Positions 51,101-63,600 of a stretch of DNA of 64,000 nucleotides are shown one piece after another. Within the stretch, counting starts at the first letter, position 1. Every line of letters begins with the position of its first letter. Origin of the DNA: Hydractinia symbiolongicarpus (Eukaryota; Cnidaria; Hydrozoa; Anthoathecata; Hydractiniidae). The DNA is taken from NCBI RefSeq assembly GCF_029227915.1, contig NC_079879.1:5580001-5644000 (forward strand), read 5' to 3'. The translations under genes and the position numbers were made by a program. Below the pieces are notes generated by a model. The model had not been told where the DNA came from and searched no databases. It was given only the letters and a program-made list of their open reading frames with translations.

Positions 51101-51131
51101 ATAAATAAATATACTTGTAATTATCGCTCAT
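45123..51131 (-). CDS. SLBP: histone stem-loop binding protein (SLBP), six exons
   Basis: Binds the 3' stem-loop of replication-dependent histone mRNAs and directs their processing and translation. Exons on the minus strand are 51131-51115, 49486-49334, 46127-46011, 45933-45742, 45651-45487 and 45330-45123; phases join to 283 aa (human SLBP is about 270 aa). The RNA-binding domain spans exons 4 and 5: TRQRQIDIGKNTEGYRKYV, then TPNKF, the TRSW motif (RRSW in human) and LHFWDPPS. The Thr of TPNK is the position phosphorylated in known SLBPs. The N-terminus is Lys/Arg/Ser-rich and includes KSWGDIMEDED; the C-terminus is acidic. The first coding exon has only 17 bases. Intron 2 is 3.2 kb and contains a LINE fragment. 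The start faces that of OGA about 470 bp away. Confidence 0.93.
47155..47860 (+). mobile_element. 5'-truncated LINE (non-LTR retrotransposon) fragment in SLBP intron 2
   Basis: An open frame (47191-47835) encodes the C-terminal end of a LINE reverse-transcriptase polyprotein. It starts within the LKVNTAKSKVM motif and continues with a Cys/His cluster (CGVCRKGV, FCQTCKHWVHKKC, CKRC). It then reads RMVRWMCNASLRDR, RLNWLGHLERM and GRPRKTWQEVIR, and ends with the common RPTHASMENGR. A (ATG)n tail at 47845-47860 follows, as in many LINE 3' ends. The catalytic part of the enzyme is absent. The insertion is antisense to SLBP. Confidence 0.85.
49002..49083. repeat. fragment sharing the GTATTATTATATAGATA end motif
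   Basis: Ends in GTATTATTATATAGATA, as does 54157-54174 in the OGA intron. Probably the 3' end of the same repeat family, in SLBP intron 2. Confidence 0.4.
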
Positions 51132-51604
51132 TGTTTCGATGAAAATTTTTAACAGCTATGCTATCGTTCTGTCTCTTCCGTGAAGCTCTGTACTCCTGTC
51201 TTCTCGCTTCTTGTGCTACTTCACTTCACTTCACCAAACAAAAACTTTTGCGCCTGAATTTTCCCGCTTGTTCTATCAAAAACTGGCAATTAAACTACAT
51301 AACATGCACTTTACGTTTAGATATACATTTTTGTATATACACATATACATTGTATTTTGACCACTCTTTCTTAACAGTTTTAATAATAAAAAGAAAAATT
51401 GATTAATTAAAAAAACAAATGGCCATTCGAATTTCTCAATATCGTCATAGACTCCTCCTAATAAAAAAGTGATCTACAAAAAATTATCGCTATTGTGTGG
51501 AGGCCAGCATGACTGTTTGTTATTGTTTTGGAAGACTAGTAATTTAAATATGGTGGATTTTTGAAGCGTGATTTTATTTTCTAAAATAACTATAGCCAAA
51601 TTAA
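51132..51604. promoter_or_regulatory. presumed bidirectional promoter between SLBP and OGA
   Basis: The two start codons are 473 bp apart and point away from each other, so both promoters lie here unless there are upstream non-coding exons. No TATA box was identified for either. A chance 82-codon open frame (51158-51406) has no motif. Confidence 0.5.
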
Positions 51605-54600
51605 ATGGACTATTTATGTGGCGTTGTTGAAGGTATTATTTGAGAAGTGTTATTATTTCTAGACAAGACTATAGCCAGATAGATATAAAGTAAAGCCATC
51701 CATGTTTGACAACAAACAGTTAATGTTATTTAGCTTCAGCTAAACAAAGCTAAACAAGATTTTTCATAAAATTCATCATCCTTTTGTGACAAATTTTAAA
51801 TAAATAACTTTGCCGAAAAAGTTTATTCACTTTGTTCTTCCTTCAAAAGATGGATTAAAACCTGTAACAAATTTTTTTATCCAAGACAATAAGTGTGTGT
51901 TTTTCAGAAAAAAATATTTATCTTATCAATACTTTGCTATAGTTAAAATCGCCTTAAAGGTATAAAAATGAGCACCCTAGCCTGTTCACAATATTGATTC
52001 GCAGAATATGACTTGGTGGAGGAGTGTGTTTAAAAAATATGTGACACTAATCAATAAGGCCCGTGGAAAAATCCACTGAGCCAGGATAAAAATGAAAAAG
52101 AAGCGTTACAGGCCTTTTCATGAGTCGCGAGCAATTGCTCGCGCCTGCGTAGTGCTCACATAAATGCTTGTTACCAGAGCATTCTATTGCTCACGTAAAT
52201 ATTAACATTTGAGATAATTGTAAACGTTTTTCTTAAGAATTGATTGGTCTTTTAAGTGACATTCCTGCACGAACGCTCGACCTGAAACTGAAAAGATATT
52301 TGGTGTGATTATTTTCCACCCATTGTGCAAAAGTTCATTGGCCATTTTGAAAAACTCGTGCGATACAGGTATTAAGGTTAATCTTTGTTGTGCATTCATT
52401 TTTTAGTAGGAAAGTGGGGAACGTTTTAAATTGTGAACCCCAAACACGATGATCGAGCGTCTACTGGTATAGCGACTCTCTCAATCTTAACTTCCTTTTC
52501 TACATGTCCGAAATAGTATGCATGACTATACTGTCGTTTTCATAAATTTATTGTTTATTTTTCAGCAAATAGGAAAAAATATGTTTCGTTTTCAAATTAA
52601 AAAAATCTTTATCTGCACGGTTCAAATAAAACTTCCAAATTCATTCAAAAAGTTCAGGTACACGTCAGGTACATAAAATTTATACAGAAAAAAAAATTAT
52701 ACCGCATGTGGGTTTCGTTTTTAAAATTGTTTGAATAACAGTTGCGGCATAAAGAAAATAATCCATGAAATTTGGACTGCTATGGTTTCCAATTGTTTCG
52801 TCAAATGAAGAAATTATCTACAATTAAACCCATGATAAATTGTCTGTTCCGCCTCAAAGTGCAGTTTTGCAGACTTGCGTCATCCGTGCTCCGTCGGCTT
52901 TCACCTCCGCATTAGTTAAGAACCGCATGGCTGGATTTCTTGTGTACTAAGACTTGGTTACCAAAAGACGAATGGGCCAGGCAAAAGAGATTTATGTCTA
53001 TGTAGTTCTTTTAACTAAGTCAGGAGTCGGTGAATTAGCTAGGATGGTCAGGTTGGCTATGAATAGGCTTGCTCGTGGATTTCAAGGACCAGGACTATTC
53101 AATAATTCTGAGATCTAAAAGTGTCCGACCAAGACGGAAATCTATCGGACGTTTTAACCGACGAAAGTTCTAAACGAGCCACGGACATGTCCGACCAAAC
53201 TGGAAATGTGGCAGGCATTTTAATCACACACCTGAAACGATTTAGGTGTGTGCCAAGGCGCACGCTTCTCCTGAAAAAGATGGCCTGAGAGACTAAATGT
53301 AAAGTTTTTTTAGCGAAAAATATGGCGAGCAAAATTGCTCGTGTGGACACTCTGACGTGAGCAATTAATTGCTCGGGAGGTTATTTGCTCATGGCAAGGC
53401 CTGCGTTATTTGAATTTTAATGACGTCAACAACCCATCCACAAAAAAAATAATTCAGAAGCTTGTTTTACGTTGCGTCTATTGTGTAGAGGTTAAAGCGT
53501 TGATCAAGAAAATGTATAGAATCATGTACTTTTGATAAATGGTTGCAGAGATGTTAGGGTTTAAAGGTTTTTTCATGACGTTATCAACCCGTCCATTCCG
53601 AAACGGATTCGGGGATCCAGGTTTGTGAAACTTACCCAAATTGGTCCCAAGTGGTCCCTAGTTACCCATGCAGTGAAAAATTATTGACATCACCACCTCG
53701 TTTCCAAGTTATTCTCACACAAATTTTTTTTTTCAGAAATGTGTATGCCTGTTGCCTTCATTGTATAGATCTTGAAATGCTGATCAAGAAAATGTATAGG
53801 ATCGTGTACTTTTGACAAACGGATGCAGAGATGTTAGGGTTAAAAAGTTCTTTGATGACTTTATTAACCTGTCCATTCCGAAACGGATTCGGTGACCCAG
53901 GTTTGGAAAACTTACCCAAATTGGTCACAGGTAGTCCCTAGTTACCCACACAGGAGATGACGTCAGTTATTCCCACCTGTTTCCAAGTTATTTACCCTTA
54001 AATTAAAAAGTGAAATGCAAAGGCTTCACTAATCATAATATACATTCCTTTGACGTCAATATTGCTCTAACGTCAAAGTTTGGTAATTTACAAAACAAAT
54101 CTATAGGTGATGTTTTATAGACTTTATCCACTTCGCAAAAGTCACAGACAGAACTGGCGTATTATTATATAGATACAGACTTTTAAAATTTCATTTTTCA
54201 GTCTTTTACATAAAAGTGCATAAACAAGACTTACTTATATAGCTAGAGGTTAAAAAGTTTGTTAACAAGTCTTTTTAAATATTTTACTATGAAATAACTT
54301 TCAAAATACAACATCATATACCAAGTAGCTGGCAGTTGAAAATGTATACATCTTTTATTGCAGTCAATGAGTCTTTGAATTAATAAAATTAAAAAGTATT
54401 TATAAATTTTTCTAGCAAATTCAGTGAACTAATTAGATTAGTTTAGTAATTCTATTGTCGCACAAGCCAAGTGACACCACATTAAGCATGTTATAATAAA
54501 ACGTTTGTTTGGCATACTCCCCTACAACACTTAAAAGTTCATTTCTATCTCTAGTATAAGTATGGATTTTTTGTACAAAAAGAATGTTATATTGTTAAAA

Positions 54601-57600
54601 ATGAAACAAATGTTAAGTTGATTTAGATAAAATTGTTTTGTCATGGAAAGTAAACTTAAATATTTTTTGACAGGAAACATTGACACAATGGTGTGAGCTT
54701 TGCAAATTGAATTTTAAACGTGTGTAAGAGTGAAAATAACTGTCACATGCCAAATGTGAGAAGTGATCGTATAAAATGGATTTATGTTCAATTCTGAAAA
54801 ATTACTATCCAATGTGTAGATGTAATTTTGTAAAAAAATAAATGAAGGTAATTGCAAAAAAGTCAAAACAATTGCTTTATTAGAAACAGACTTTATAACC
54901 ATAATTTTAATGTTTTTTCTCTTTAGGTTTTTATGGAACACCATGGAGATGTTCAGAAAGAAAAGAACTGTTTGTCAGGTAAGCTTTTACCTCTTGCAAT
55001 ATATTATTGTATCCTCTGGATTTCACGAGATGTGTGTGATGAGCCACACATGCAGAAAAGTTATCAAGGCATGCAACTAATCTTACTATGCTCAAAGTGC
55101 TTTTTCTTAAGATAAAATGAAGACACAAATACAACGAAGGAAAATGAATTATTTTTCTGTAGAGTGTAGTTAGGTTGCCTTCCTTATACTGTAATGTACA
55201 CAGATGCTATATAAAAAAATAAAAAAACAAAAAATCAAGTTTGGAAATCAACTTGAAATGAAAACTCAACTATAGTAATGAAACACAGTTGAGTTTCTAA
55301 AAAAATAGAACTAGCACACTTAACTTATTTTTATAAAAGTGTGTAGTTACTAATCATAAGAAATTGGAATTATGTCAAGCTGATAAAGAATTTGTATATA
55401 TTTGATTTAACTTTTTTAAAGGTTGCAGTTGTTAGGCTTAAATACATACATGTACGCTCCCAAAGATGATGCCAAACATAGAAGGTTGTGGCGAGAAAAG
55501 TACACTAAAGCTGAAATAGGTAAATTTTAACATTGTGAAAGGCCTATGTGTCAAGCCCTTTAGATAATCCATTCACTCTGTCACATATAGGTATATAATT
55601 TTTTTTAACCCCTAGAAAATAACTTACATGAGAATAATACTTTTATTAATTATTAATTAACCCTCTTTTGGTCAGTGCATATACTGTTTATTTTTTAAAA
55701 AAACTACCTATTTACAAAAACTACACTTTTGAAATGACTGAAAAATTTAAAAAAAGATGATGAAGAACATAGCTGAATGTTTATCAGCATATATATTAAT
55801 ATTTAATAAAAATAATTTTTGTGTCATTAAGAAACCAAAATGTATTTAACACACTGATCCAATAGGGATTGTTGAGACTGTCTGTCCCGCATACGTGATC
55901 TGTATATATACATGCATATAGCAAAGTAGGCATGTCTCACATCTCCCTAATACAATAATACAAATAAATAACAAAATAAATGCTTAACCAATCTCTGGAA
56001 TGCAATAGAACGTTTCAAATACAAATTGTTGATAACTATAAAAGTCAAATAAAGTTTCTTATAAATCTAATAGTTTGGGCTTCTTTGATAGTCGACCAGA
56101 TTTTATTATGTAAACACTACTCTTCTCTTTTTCTTGTATGTTTTTGCTTGTCTCGTCTCACTACTTGTTAACTCGTTGCTTTTGTCTGTGTCGTATGAAA
56201 TTGTACCTGAACTGTCACTGTCATTTTCGTGTTCAGGCAACAACCTAGGGACCTTTAATCAGGGCGCACAGGAGGCTGAGATTGTATACAACTTTCTATG
56301 GCTAATTTGGGTTTTGGCGTGTTATGTGTCTGTTTTCCATTTGGATGTATTAAAAGATAAATGTATGGAATAAATGTATGGAATAATCTGACCTCTTAAT
56401 GTCCATTCTTTCATCTCGTTGTGCTGTACTGCTATTCATTGACCTGGTACAAAACGGTTAGTTGGCTTTAATGCTATGGTAGCATTTCGATCGTAGTAGC
56501 TTTTTTGAATGACTCGGTTTTTAATCAATTCACAGTGATGAGCTGTTTTGGCATTTTATGTACAGAACTTTGTTGGCAACATAAGTAAGTTATCATCTAT
56601 CTCTCAGTAGGTGACCATATATAACCTCTGCTGGAGAAAGTCCAGTGGCAGTTGGTATATTTCGCAAAATTAGTAAGCCTTTGAGCACATCTTTAGTTTT
56701 TTTTATGAGCATCTTAACTTTTTTAACAGTTGCTTCCGCCAAGCCATTCGACTTGGGATAATATGGGCTACTGATTTTGTGCAAAAATTGCCATTTCTTT
56801 GAAAACATTTGAAATTTTAATGACTTATACTGAGGCACATTGTCACTTATCATTTCTTGTGGGATACTATGCTGGGAAAATGCATCTTTGCAAGCTGCAA
56901 TAACTTTTTCTAAGGTAGCAGTTTGAAGCAGATATACCTCCGGCCACAGTGAAAAATAATCAACAACAATAAGGTAATCCTTTTTTCCATAGTGGAAAAA
57001 GTCAGTTAACTTTTGCTGTGGCCGTGTTGGTAACTCATGTGGTTTTAATGATTCTTTTTTCTTAGATGGCAGGTAGGTTAGACAGGTCTCACATCGATGT
57101 ATCAAATTTGAATTGCTTCCACTTTTGAATGTAATGGTGTAATACCTTCTGTTGTGATGCAGTGTCCCAAAAATTTTACTTCTGTTTGGTAGAAAGAACA
57201 TTTCTCTATGTTGAGGGTAACATTATTTTCTGCTAGTTTTGTTAATGTTTCTGACAAATTTTTATTGTATTTAGTGTCATCTTTTCCAAAAACCAGGAAA
57301 TCATCCATGCTTTTTACGACCCCAGGTTATCCCTGTATAATGTTGTCGAGTTTTTTTGTGAACATTTATGGCAAAGAATTTACTCCAAAGGGACCTCGTG
57401 TTGGACAATATCTGCCGAAAGGTGTGGTGAATGTACACAACTGTTGAGATTCTTTGTTCAATGGCATCTGCCAATATCCTGAATTGGCATCGAGTTTTGT
57501 TATGATTTTACAGTTGTTACCAAGTTGTGCTAGTGTTTCGTCAACACTTGGTAGTTTATAACACTCTCTTTTTGTTCCTTTGTTTAACTGTGTGAGATCT

Positions 57601-60600
57601 ATGCAAACACGTAATTTGACATTTGGTTTTTAAACTGTGACTATGGGATGGCACTAATCTGTTGGTTAGTCTACGGCTCTAATAACCCCCATTTGTTCCA
57701 TTCTAATTAATTTTGCTTTCAGGGGTGCAAGCAACCGTATGGGGACTCGCCTAGGCGCGCCTAAATGGTATGGAATTGTTGATTACTTTAATTCAATATG
57801 AATAGGTTTTCCCTTTATTTTACCCAGTCCAATAAAAAGGTCAGGAAATATTTTCATTATCTTTTTTTGGTGGTATATAATTATCGATGCACATAAAAGT
57901 TAGCTGGGATTTCAACTTTCACAATATTGAGAGCTTCTTAAGCTGTCTTTGTAGTGTCTTGTAATTGTTTTTTGTGAATTTCAAACTTTTTGAGGTGGTT
58001 TTTGCCAATTACTGTAACTTTTGCGCCTGTGTCTTCTTTAAAGTTAATTTCGCCATGCTTTGCCAAAACTTTAATTTCGTACATATTTCCACCTATTCCC
58101 GCCTGAACCCTATTAAGCTACGCTGCATTCTCTGCCCCCACGCGTCCTAAAAATAGCGCCCCAAGGTGTCCCTGTTCATTCACACCCTGGTGTAAAATTT
58201 CGTCCACTTTTCGACAAACTACGCTTTTTGCAAAATGGTTGTGTAAACCGCACTCTCTACATTTCTGTCCCCATGCAGTACATGACTCTCACCCGAAAGA
58301 TGTTTTCGTAAACAAAATTTGCACATAATCATTTTAGGATTCTTGCCTCTGCCGATCTGTTTATCATTTTTATATTTATTGCTGATGTAACAAACCTCTG
58401 TATTGTTCTTTAGCGCAGACATACCATCAGTAGCTTTTTCAGCCGATTTGCATATTTCCACTGCAGTCTCCAGTGTCAGTTTCTTTTCTGCCAATAACTT
58501 TTCTCTGGTTTGGTCGCTACTAAGTCCCCCGGCAACTCTCACGCTGTAAACTTTAGTAACATAATGCTGTTTGGCATAAATTACAGTTTTGTACTAATAA
58601 TTTGATCTCTGTGAAAAAGTCATCGAAACCTTCTACCTCTTCCTGCCTTTTTTGGAAAAACTTATGTCTCTCTAACCTTTCAATAACAATACTCCTCCAT
58701 TTTCTGTAAAATTATTACTGGATTCTTCTTTTTATCTGCATTAAAACTTAAGGACTCGTAAATATTTCTTGTCTCTGTTGAGAATGTATATCTCAACATA
58801 GCTGCCTGATATTCCTCGTCTTTGTCTGCAAGACTTGTTATAAGAACATAATCACTCTATTTCTCTTTCCAACTATGAAAAGCTGCAAATCTGTCCACTG
58901 AAGACAGATTTTCATTTGTCTCTCATTTTTAAAATCGCTATCTGATTCCTTAAATAATGAAAAATATCAGATTCTTCTTTTCAGCTTTTAAAACTTCTTC
59001 TTAAATTACTGCTCACAGCGCCATGTTATATTTGAGACTGTTAGTCCCCAATACCTGACCTGTTTATATACATTCATATAGCAAAGTAGACATGTCTCAC
59101 AGGGATCAAAAAGCCAAACATTTGTTTTACACCTTTTTTGTGATATAAGTTAGATCATTATGAGGTGGCATGATGTGTAGAAAAAAAGGCTTAGGTTTGT
59201 GTTGTCACTTATGACCAAACACTTCTAAATTTTTTTTTATATATAATCAGACACACTTAAAGAATTGATTGCTGCTGCTCAATTAAATCACATAGATTTT
59301 GTTTATTCAATATCACCTGGATTGGATATCATATTTTCCAGTCCAGAAGATGTGAAACTATTGCACGAAAAGCTAAAACAGGTATGATTCTTCATTAAGT
59401 TAACCTAGATCATTATTAGAAGACAAGTTGGTGGCCCGTGGATAAATCCACAGGTTCGCCCATTCATTTTTACTGCATTTTGTATGTCTTGCTACTTGAG
59501 GTATCATCTTGCACAGAGACAAACAGAATATGGTTATTATTATAGATAAGGTCATTAATATACCAAACTCATGGTAGCATGTAAAACAGACGTAAAGTAA
59601 AAGATGGTAACGATGACCAGTTTAAAAATATTTTTGACCTTTTTAGGTGTATGGTATTGGTTGTCATTCATTTGCTATCCTCTTTGATGATATTGATCCT
59701 GAGTTGTGTCTCACTGATAAGTTAGAATTCGCTTCATCTGGTGATGCACAAGTTTACATTACAAACAAGTTGTACGAATGGTTTGACAACCTGAAAACTG
59801 TTTTATTTTGTCCAACAGGTGTGGTACAAAGTATAAATAATTATAAGCAAGAACTCACAAATGGATTTAATAATGTATAAATTTTGTTCTGTTTTCAGAA
59901 TATTGTACAACTCGAGCTAAACCAAGTATCGAATTGTCAAAATACCTTGAAACATTGGGTTCTAAAATGCACTCAGGTGTGCATATATTATGGACAGGTA
60001 AAAGTTGTTGTATTTTTGGTTTATTGGTTTTTTGTTGAAACTTGTTGTCTTTTTAAAATATACTGTGACACTTTTCAATGGGAATGTTTTACAAGTTAAA
60101 TTATTAGCAATAGTACCGTTTGGAAATTACTTAAGATTTTACTTATGTTTTTCGTGCAAACTATCGCCATGGAGATTTATCGAAAATGTATAAAAGAGAA
60201 TTTTTGTAATCTTGTTTAACAATGTACCCATTTACTGTAAAACAAAGATAAATTACTGTAAAACAAAGATAAAACAAAGAGCATATTCAATATTTTCTTT
60301 GCTTCTGAAAAAACTTCAGAACAAGCAATGGTATAAACCTACTGCAAAATTATTTTATTAACAAAAACCTGGAAATATATATCCATAAAAATATACTCAG
60401 ATTTTCTCATTTAATTATCCTACATTCGTCCTACTATAATTATTTATTTTGTCTATTGTGCAAAAGTGTTTTGGTTCTTATGGTATTTTGGAGCGGTCAT
60501 AGACTCTCTATGCTATTGCCAAGACACTTTCCAAATTGATGTTGTGGTTGTTGTTTTTTGAATCCTTTACTTAAAATATTCTGCTAACTGAAATAACGTT

Positions 60601-63600
60601 GTTTTATGTTTAGGTCCCAAAGTTATTTCAGAAACAATATCCAGCAAGTCACTGGATGAACTTATGAATGTATTAAAACGAAAACCAGTCATTTGGGACA
60701 ATATACATGCAAATGATTATGACCACAGACGCGTATTTCTTGGTCCATATAAAGGTCGACAAATGGAAATCTATAACAAAACTTCAGGAATATTAACCAA
60801 TCCGAACTGTGAATATGAGTGTAATTATGTAGCCATCCATTCTTTAGGTAGTTGGCTCAAAAATGCCAAAGAGTTGCGTTCGTTGAATAAGGACTTACTA
60901 GAATTAAAAGAAGGCAATTTTGCGAAATCAGAGGAAAATATATTGGAGTATGACTCAAAGAAGGCAATGTTTGATGCAGTGTTGAGTTGGATGGACATGT
61001 TTAAACTCTCAAAAGATTCTTTTCAAGGATCACCATATGACAATAACAAACTTACGTTTAATGCTAATATGAACTCTTTAATTAATGAAATAAAAAAAGA
61101 CGAACAAATTGAAAGGATAGAAGATGATGCACGCACAAAATCAGATGTTACAGTTGTGAACGGATGTGATACCGAATCAGGGGGTATGTTAGTAAGTTCT
61201 GTTTTTGTGCCACCTCACTACCTTCCTGTGTGGCGGTCCTTTTTTATGAGCACCTAAGTGTAAATTTGAAAAATACATTTAACATATTTTTTTATTGCCT
61301 TCTTGTAAAAGAAAGACTCTAGCTGAAATACAGTTTGCTAGTGTTAAAAGTGATTCATTTTTTCGATCGTATGTGAGCATTAGCAAAAAAGAACTTTAAA
61401 TAATTATGTATCCTCACAGTAAATTTTTAGCGAGTTGATTCGAGTAACTTTTTTATCTTAGAAATTTCCTCACCACATAAAAAGGCAAAGTCTTCCATAA
61501 TCACAGTTGATGACGTTTCATTGTTATGTGATCTTTTTCATCTACCCTACGAACATGGCGAGAAGGGGCAGAAAATTATCACGGAGTTTAAATGGTTGAA
61601 AGAAAATGCGATTGATTACAAAAACCCACCGCCTCAAAATGTGGTATGCAACCGGTTCACAGAGCCGTTTTCGTTAGCACAGGAAATAGTTAACATCAGT
61701 AGACTTGTGAATATTTACAAGTTGAAAAGTGAAACCTTCTTGACCATAGCGACTGACTAAAGTTAATTTTTTTACAATCTAGGTCCTTTTTTTCTTTATC
61801 CATGAATACAGAGTTTTCGTTTTGTGAGATCAGCAGCAGAGTATTTTCTTTATTTTAGATTGATATGTGGACAAAACAATGTGCTGAATTTCAAGATTTA
61901 TGTAACAACGTTGAGATTTTGTTCGATCGTATGCAAGATATCTCCAACAAAAGATTACTGCAACAGCTGTATCCATACATTTATGACGTAAAAGAGGTCG
62001 TACATTTGCTGTCATCATTCGCCAAATGGCTTGGTAAGTTGTCAAGTTGAACTAATGAAAGAACTACAGAAGAGTTTCGAACCAAGTGTATCTACCCACG
62101 AGACCAATCTCACACATGACTACTTTTGTCAAATTTGTTCCAAACTGAACATAAGTTCGAATGTGTTTTTCTTTCCTTTACTAATTTCTTTAACAATACA
62201 GTCATGTGGCAAATAACCATTTAATACTTTATATTGCTGAAACTCGTTAGAGGTCTTTCAAGATTTTTGTATTCTTTTTTTTTTTCAGGGTCAGAGAAAC
62301 GTCAGAAAGGGGAAAGTTTTATTTCAAAAGACCCAGAAGCTTGGATGTTTAGAGGAGGCATTGCAGCAGAAATGGAGGTAGGACATGTGTTGCAATAGCT
62401 AGATAATTAACTAATAGCCATTGTTAACATATCTAGTGTGAAATCCTTTTGAAAGCAATGTAATCTTAAGTTATGGTGGTGCTACGTGAAAAGATAATAC
62501 TGAAAACAGTAAATTAAGGGCCCTGTGTGTTTATTAAAAATAGCATCTCGATTGTGGCAGTTACTTTCGAGATGAACTTACCAAAGAAATCATTTTCTCA
62601 ATTCAATTTTATTAACATTAAAAGTCATATTAATTAACATATCTTTTTTACTACTGAGTCCTGATTTATAACGGCGTGGCGCGTGGCCTTGTGGTTATAG
62701 AGTTTGTTTCGTAAATACAAGGTCTGCGGTTTAGTCCACAGCGCGGGCATGTTTCCCATGCCATGTGAGGGAAATTGGGTAGGCAATGCCGATGTATAGT
62801 TTTTATATACATTCAGAACACAGGACCCACATTGATAACAGTGTTTCCAACACTGAAGTGGCTATATCCTGTATAAATATTCGGAATACTATTAATAATA
62901 AAATGACGTCTCACGAACACAAGAATCGGATAACTTGCTCTCTGTACAGCATTCGCTTTTAAATCACGATGTCTCTGGTTAAAATCAGCGCGTAAGTAAG
63001 AAACTGGGAAATTGCGGTAGGTGTGGTGCAAACAAAAAGAAAATAGATTCCCTCGCTGTTTAGTCGATACCACAATTACTCATTTGCTTATAAATTCAAG
63101 CTAGAATCATTTAGGTTAAAATCTAAATAAAAAAGAAATTAGTATCCGTCCTTGTAAATTCAAATCTCTCTGTGTATGCTGTGGATTTCTTGTTGATAAC
63201 GCGAAACAGCAGTGGGTATATGTGTGGGACAGGAGGCTGGTCTGATTAGTTATTCAAAAGAAATATCCGTACGCGTTCTCAAATCACTAAAAGTTGTTTT
63301 CTTGTTTTAGAGTTTGCTTCCTTCGAAGGAGAATGTGAGTGACAACAGTGGTAAAAATCTAAAAGTGCAAACAATTCGCCCGTATCTTCCACAAGACAAG
63401 GTTATTTATTTATTTATTTATTTATTTTAAATACTATTTCTTTTTTAAACCTCCCTTCTAACTGCATGCGACGGTGTGTTTTCTAAGAAAATCAATTAAT
63501 GGTTTAACATGGTGCAGATGCGACCTAGATAAATCAAAAAATGAACGTGGTAATTTATCTACTCATTTTTGTGTGCATTCTGAAAGAGATGTGTTTTATT

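Larger units (their letters stand above)
52058..54175. repeat. unclassified repeat unit in OGA intron 1, interrupted by another transposon
   Basis: Begins with GGCCCGTGGAAAAATCCAC, a short hairpin (GTGGA/TCCAC) also found as GGCCCGTGGATAAATCCAC at 59434. It ends with GTATTATTATATAGATA, also at about 49065. Between them are two 280-bp imperfect tandem copies (53441-53995). The inserted element 52109-53403 splits it. Borders and class are uncertain. Confidence 0.45.
55870..59101 (-). mobile_element. defective Ty3/gypsy (Mag-like) LTR retrotransposon in OGA intron 3
   Basis: Flanked by a 5-bp target duplication GGGAT (55865-55869, 59102-59106), with very short LTRs at 55870-55941 (72 bp) and 59024-59101 (78 bp) that start TG and end CA. 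Read on the minus strand, a primer-binding site beginning TGGCGCTGTGAGCAG adjoins the right LTR. Then come gag remains with a zinc-knuckle-like CKFC, reverse-transcriptase pieces (57600-57102, including a DDFLVF-type motif) and an integrase fragment. A polypurine TTAGGGAGA precedes the left LTR. Multiple frame breaks and short length (3.2 kb) show it is dead. It lies antisense to OGA. Confidence 0.85.

Noticed and set aside
53441-53995. CRISPR-like array
   Set aside because: Only two long imperfect copies in an animal intron; no short repeats with regular spacers anywhere in the window.
56134-56373. Plus-strand hydrophobic open frame inside the LTR element, considered as an envelope-like gene
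   Set aside because: Wrong strand relative to the element, no signal peptide or glycoprotein pattern.
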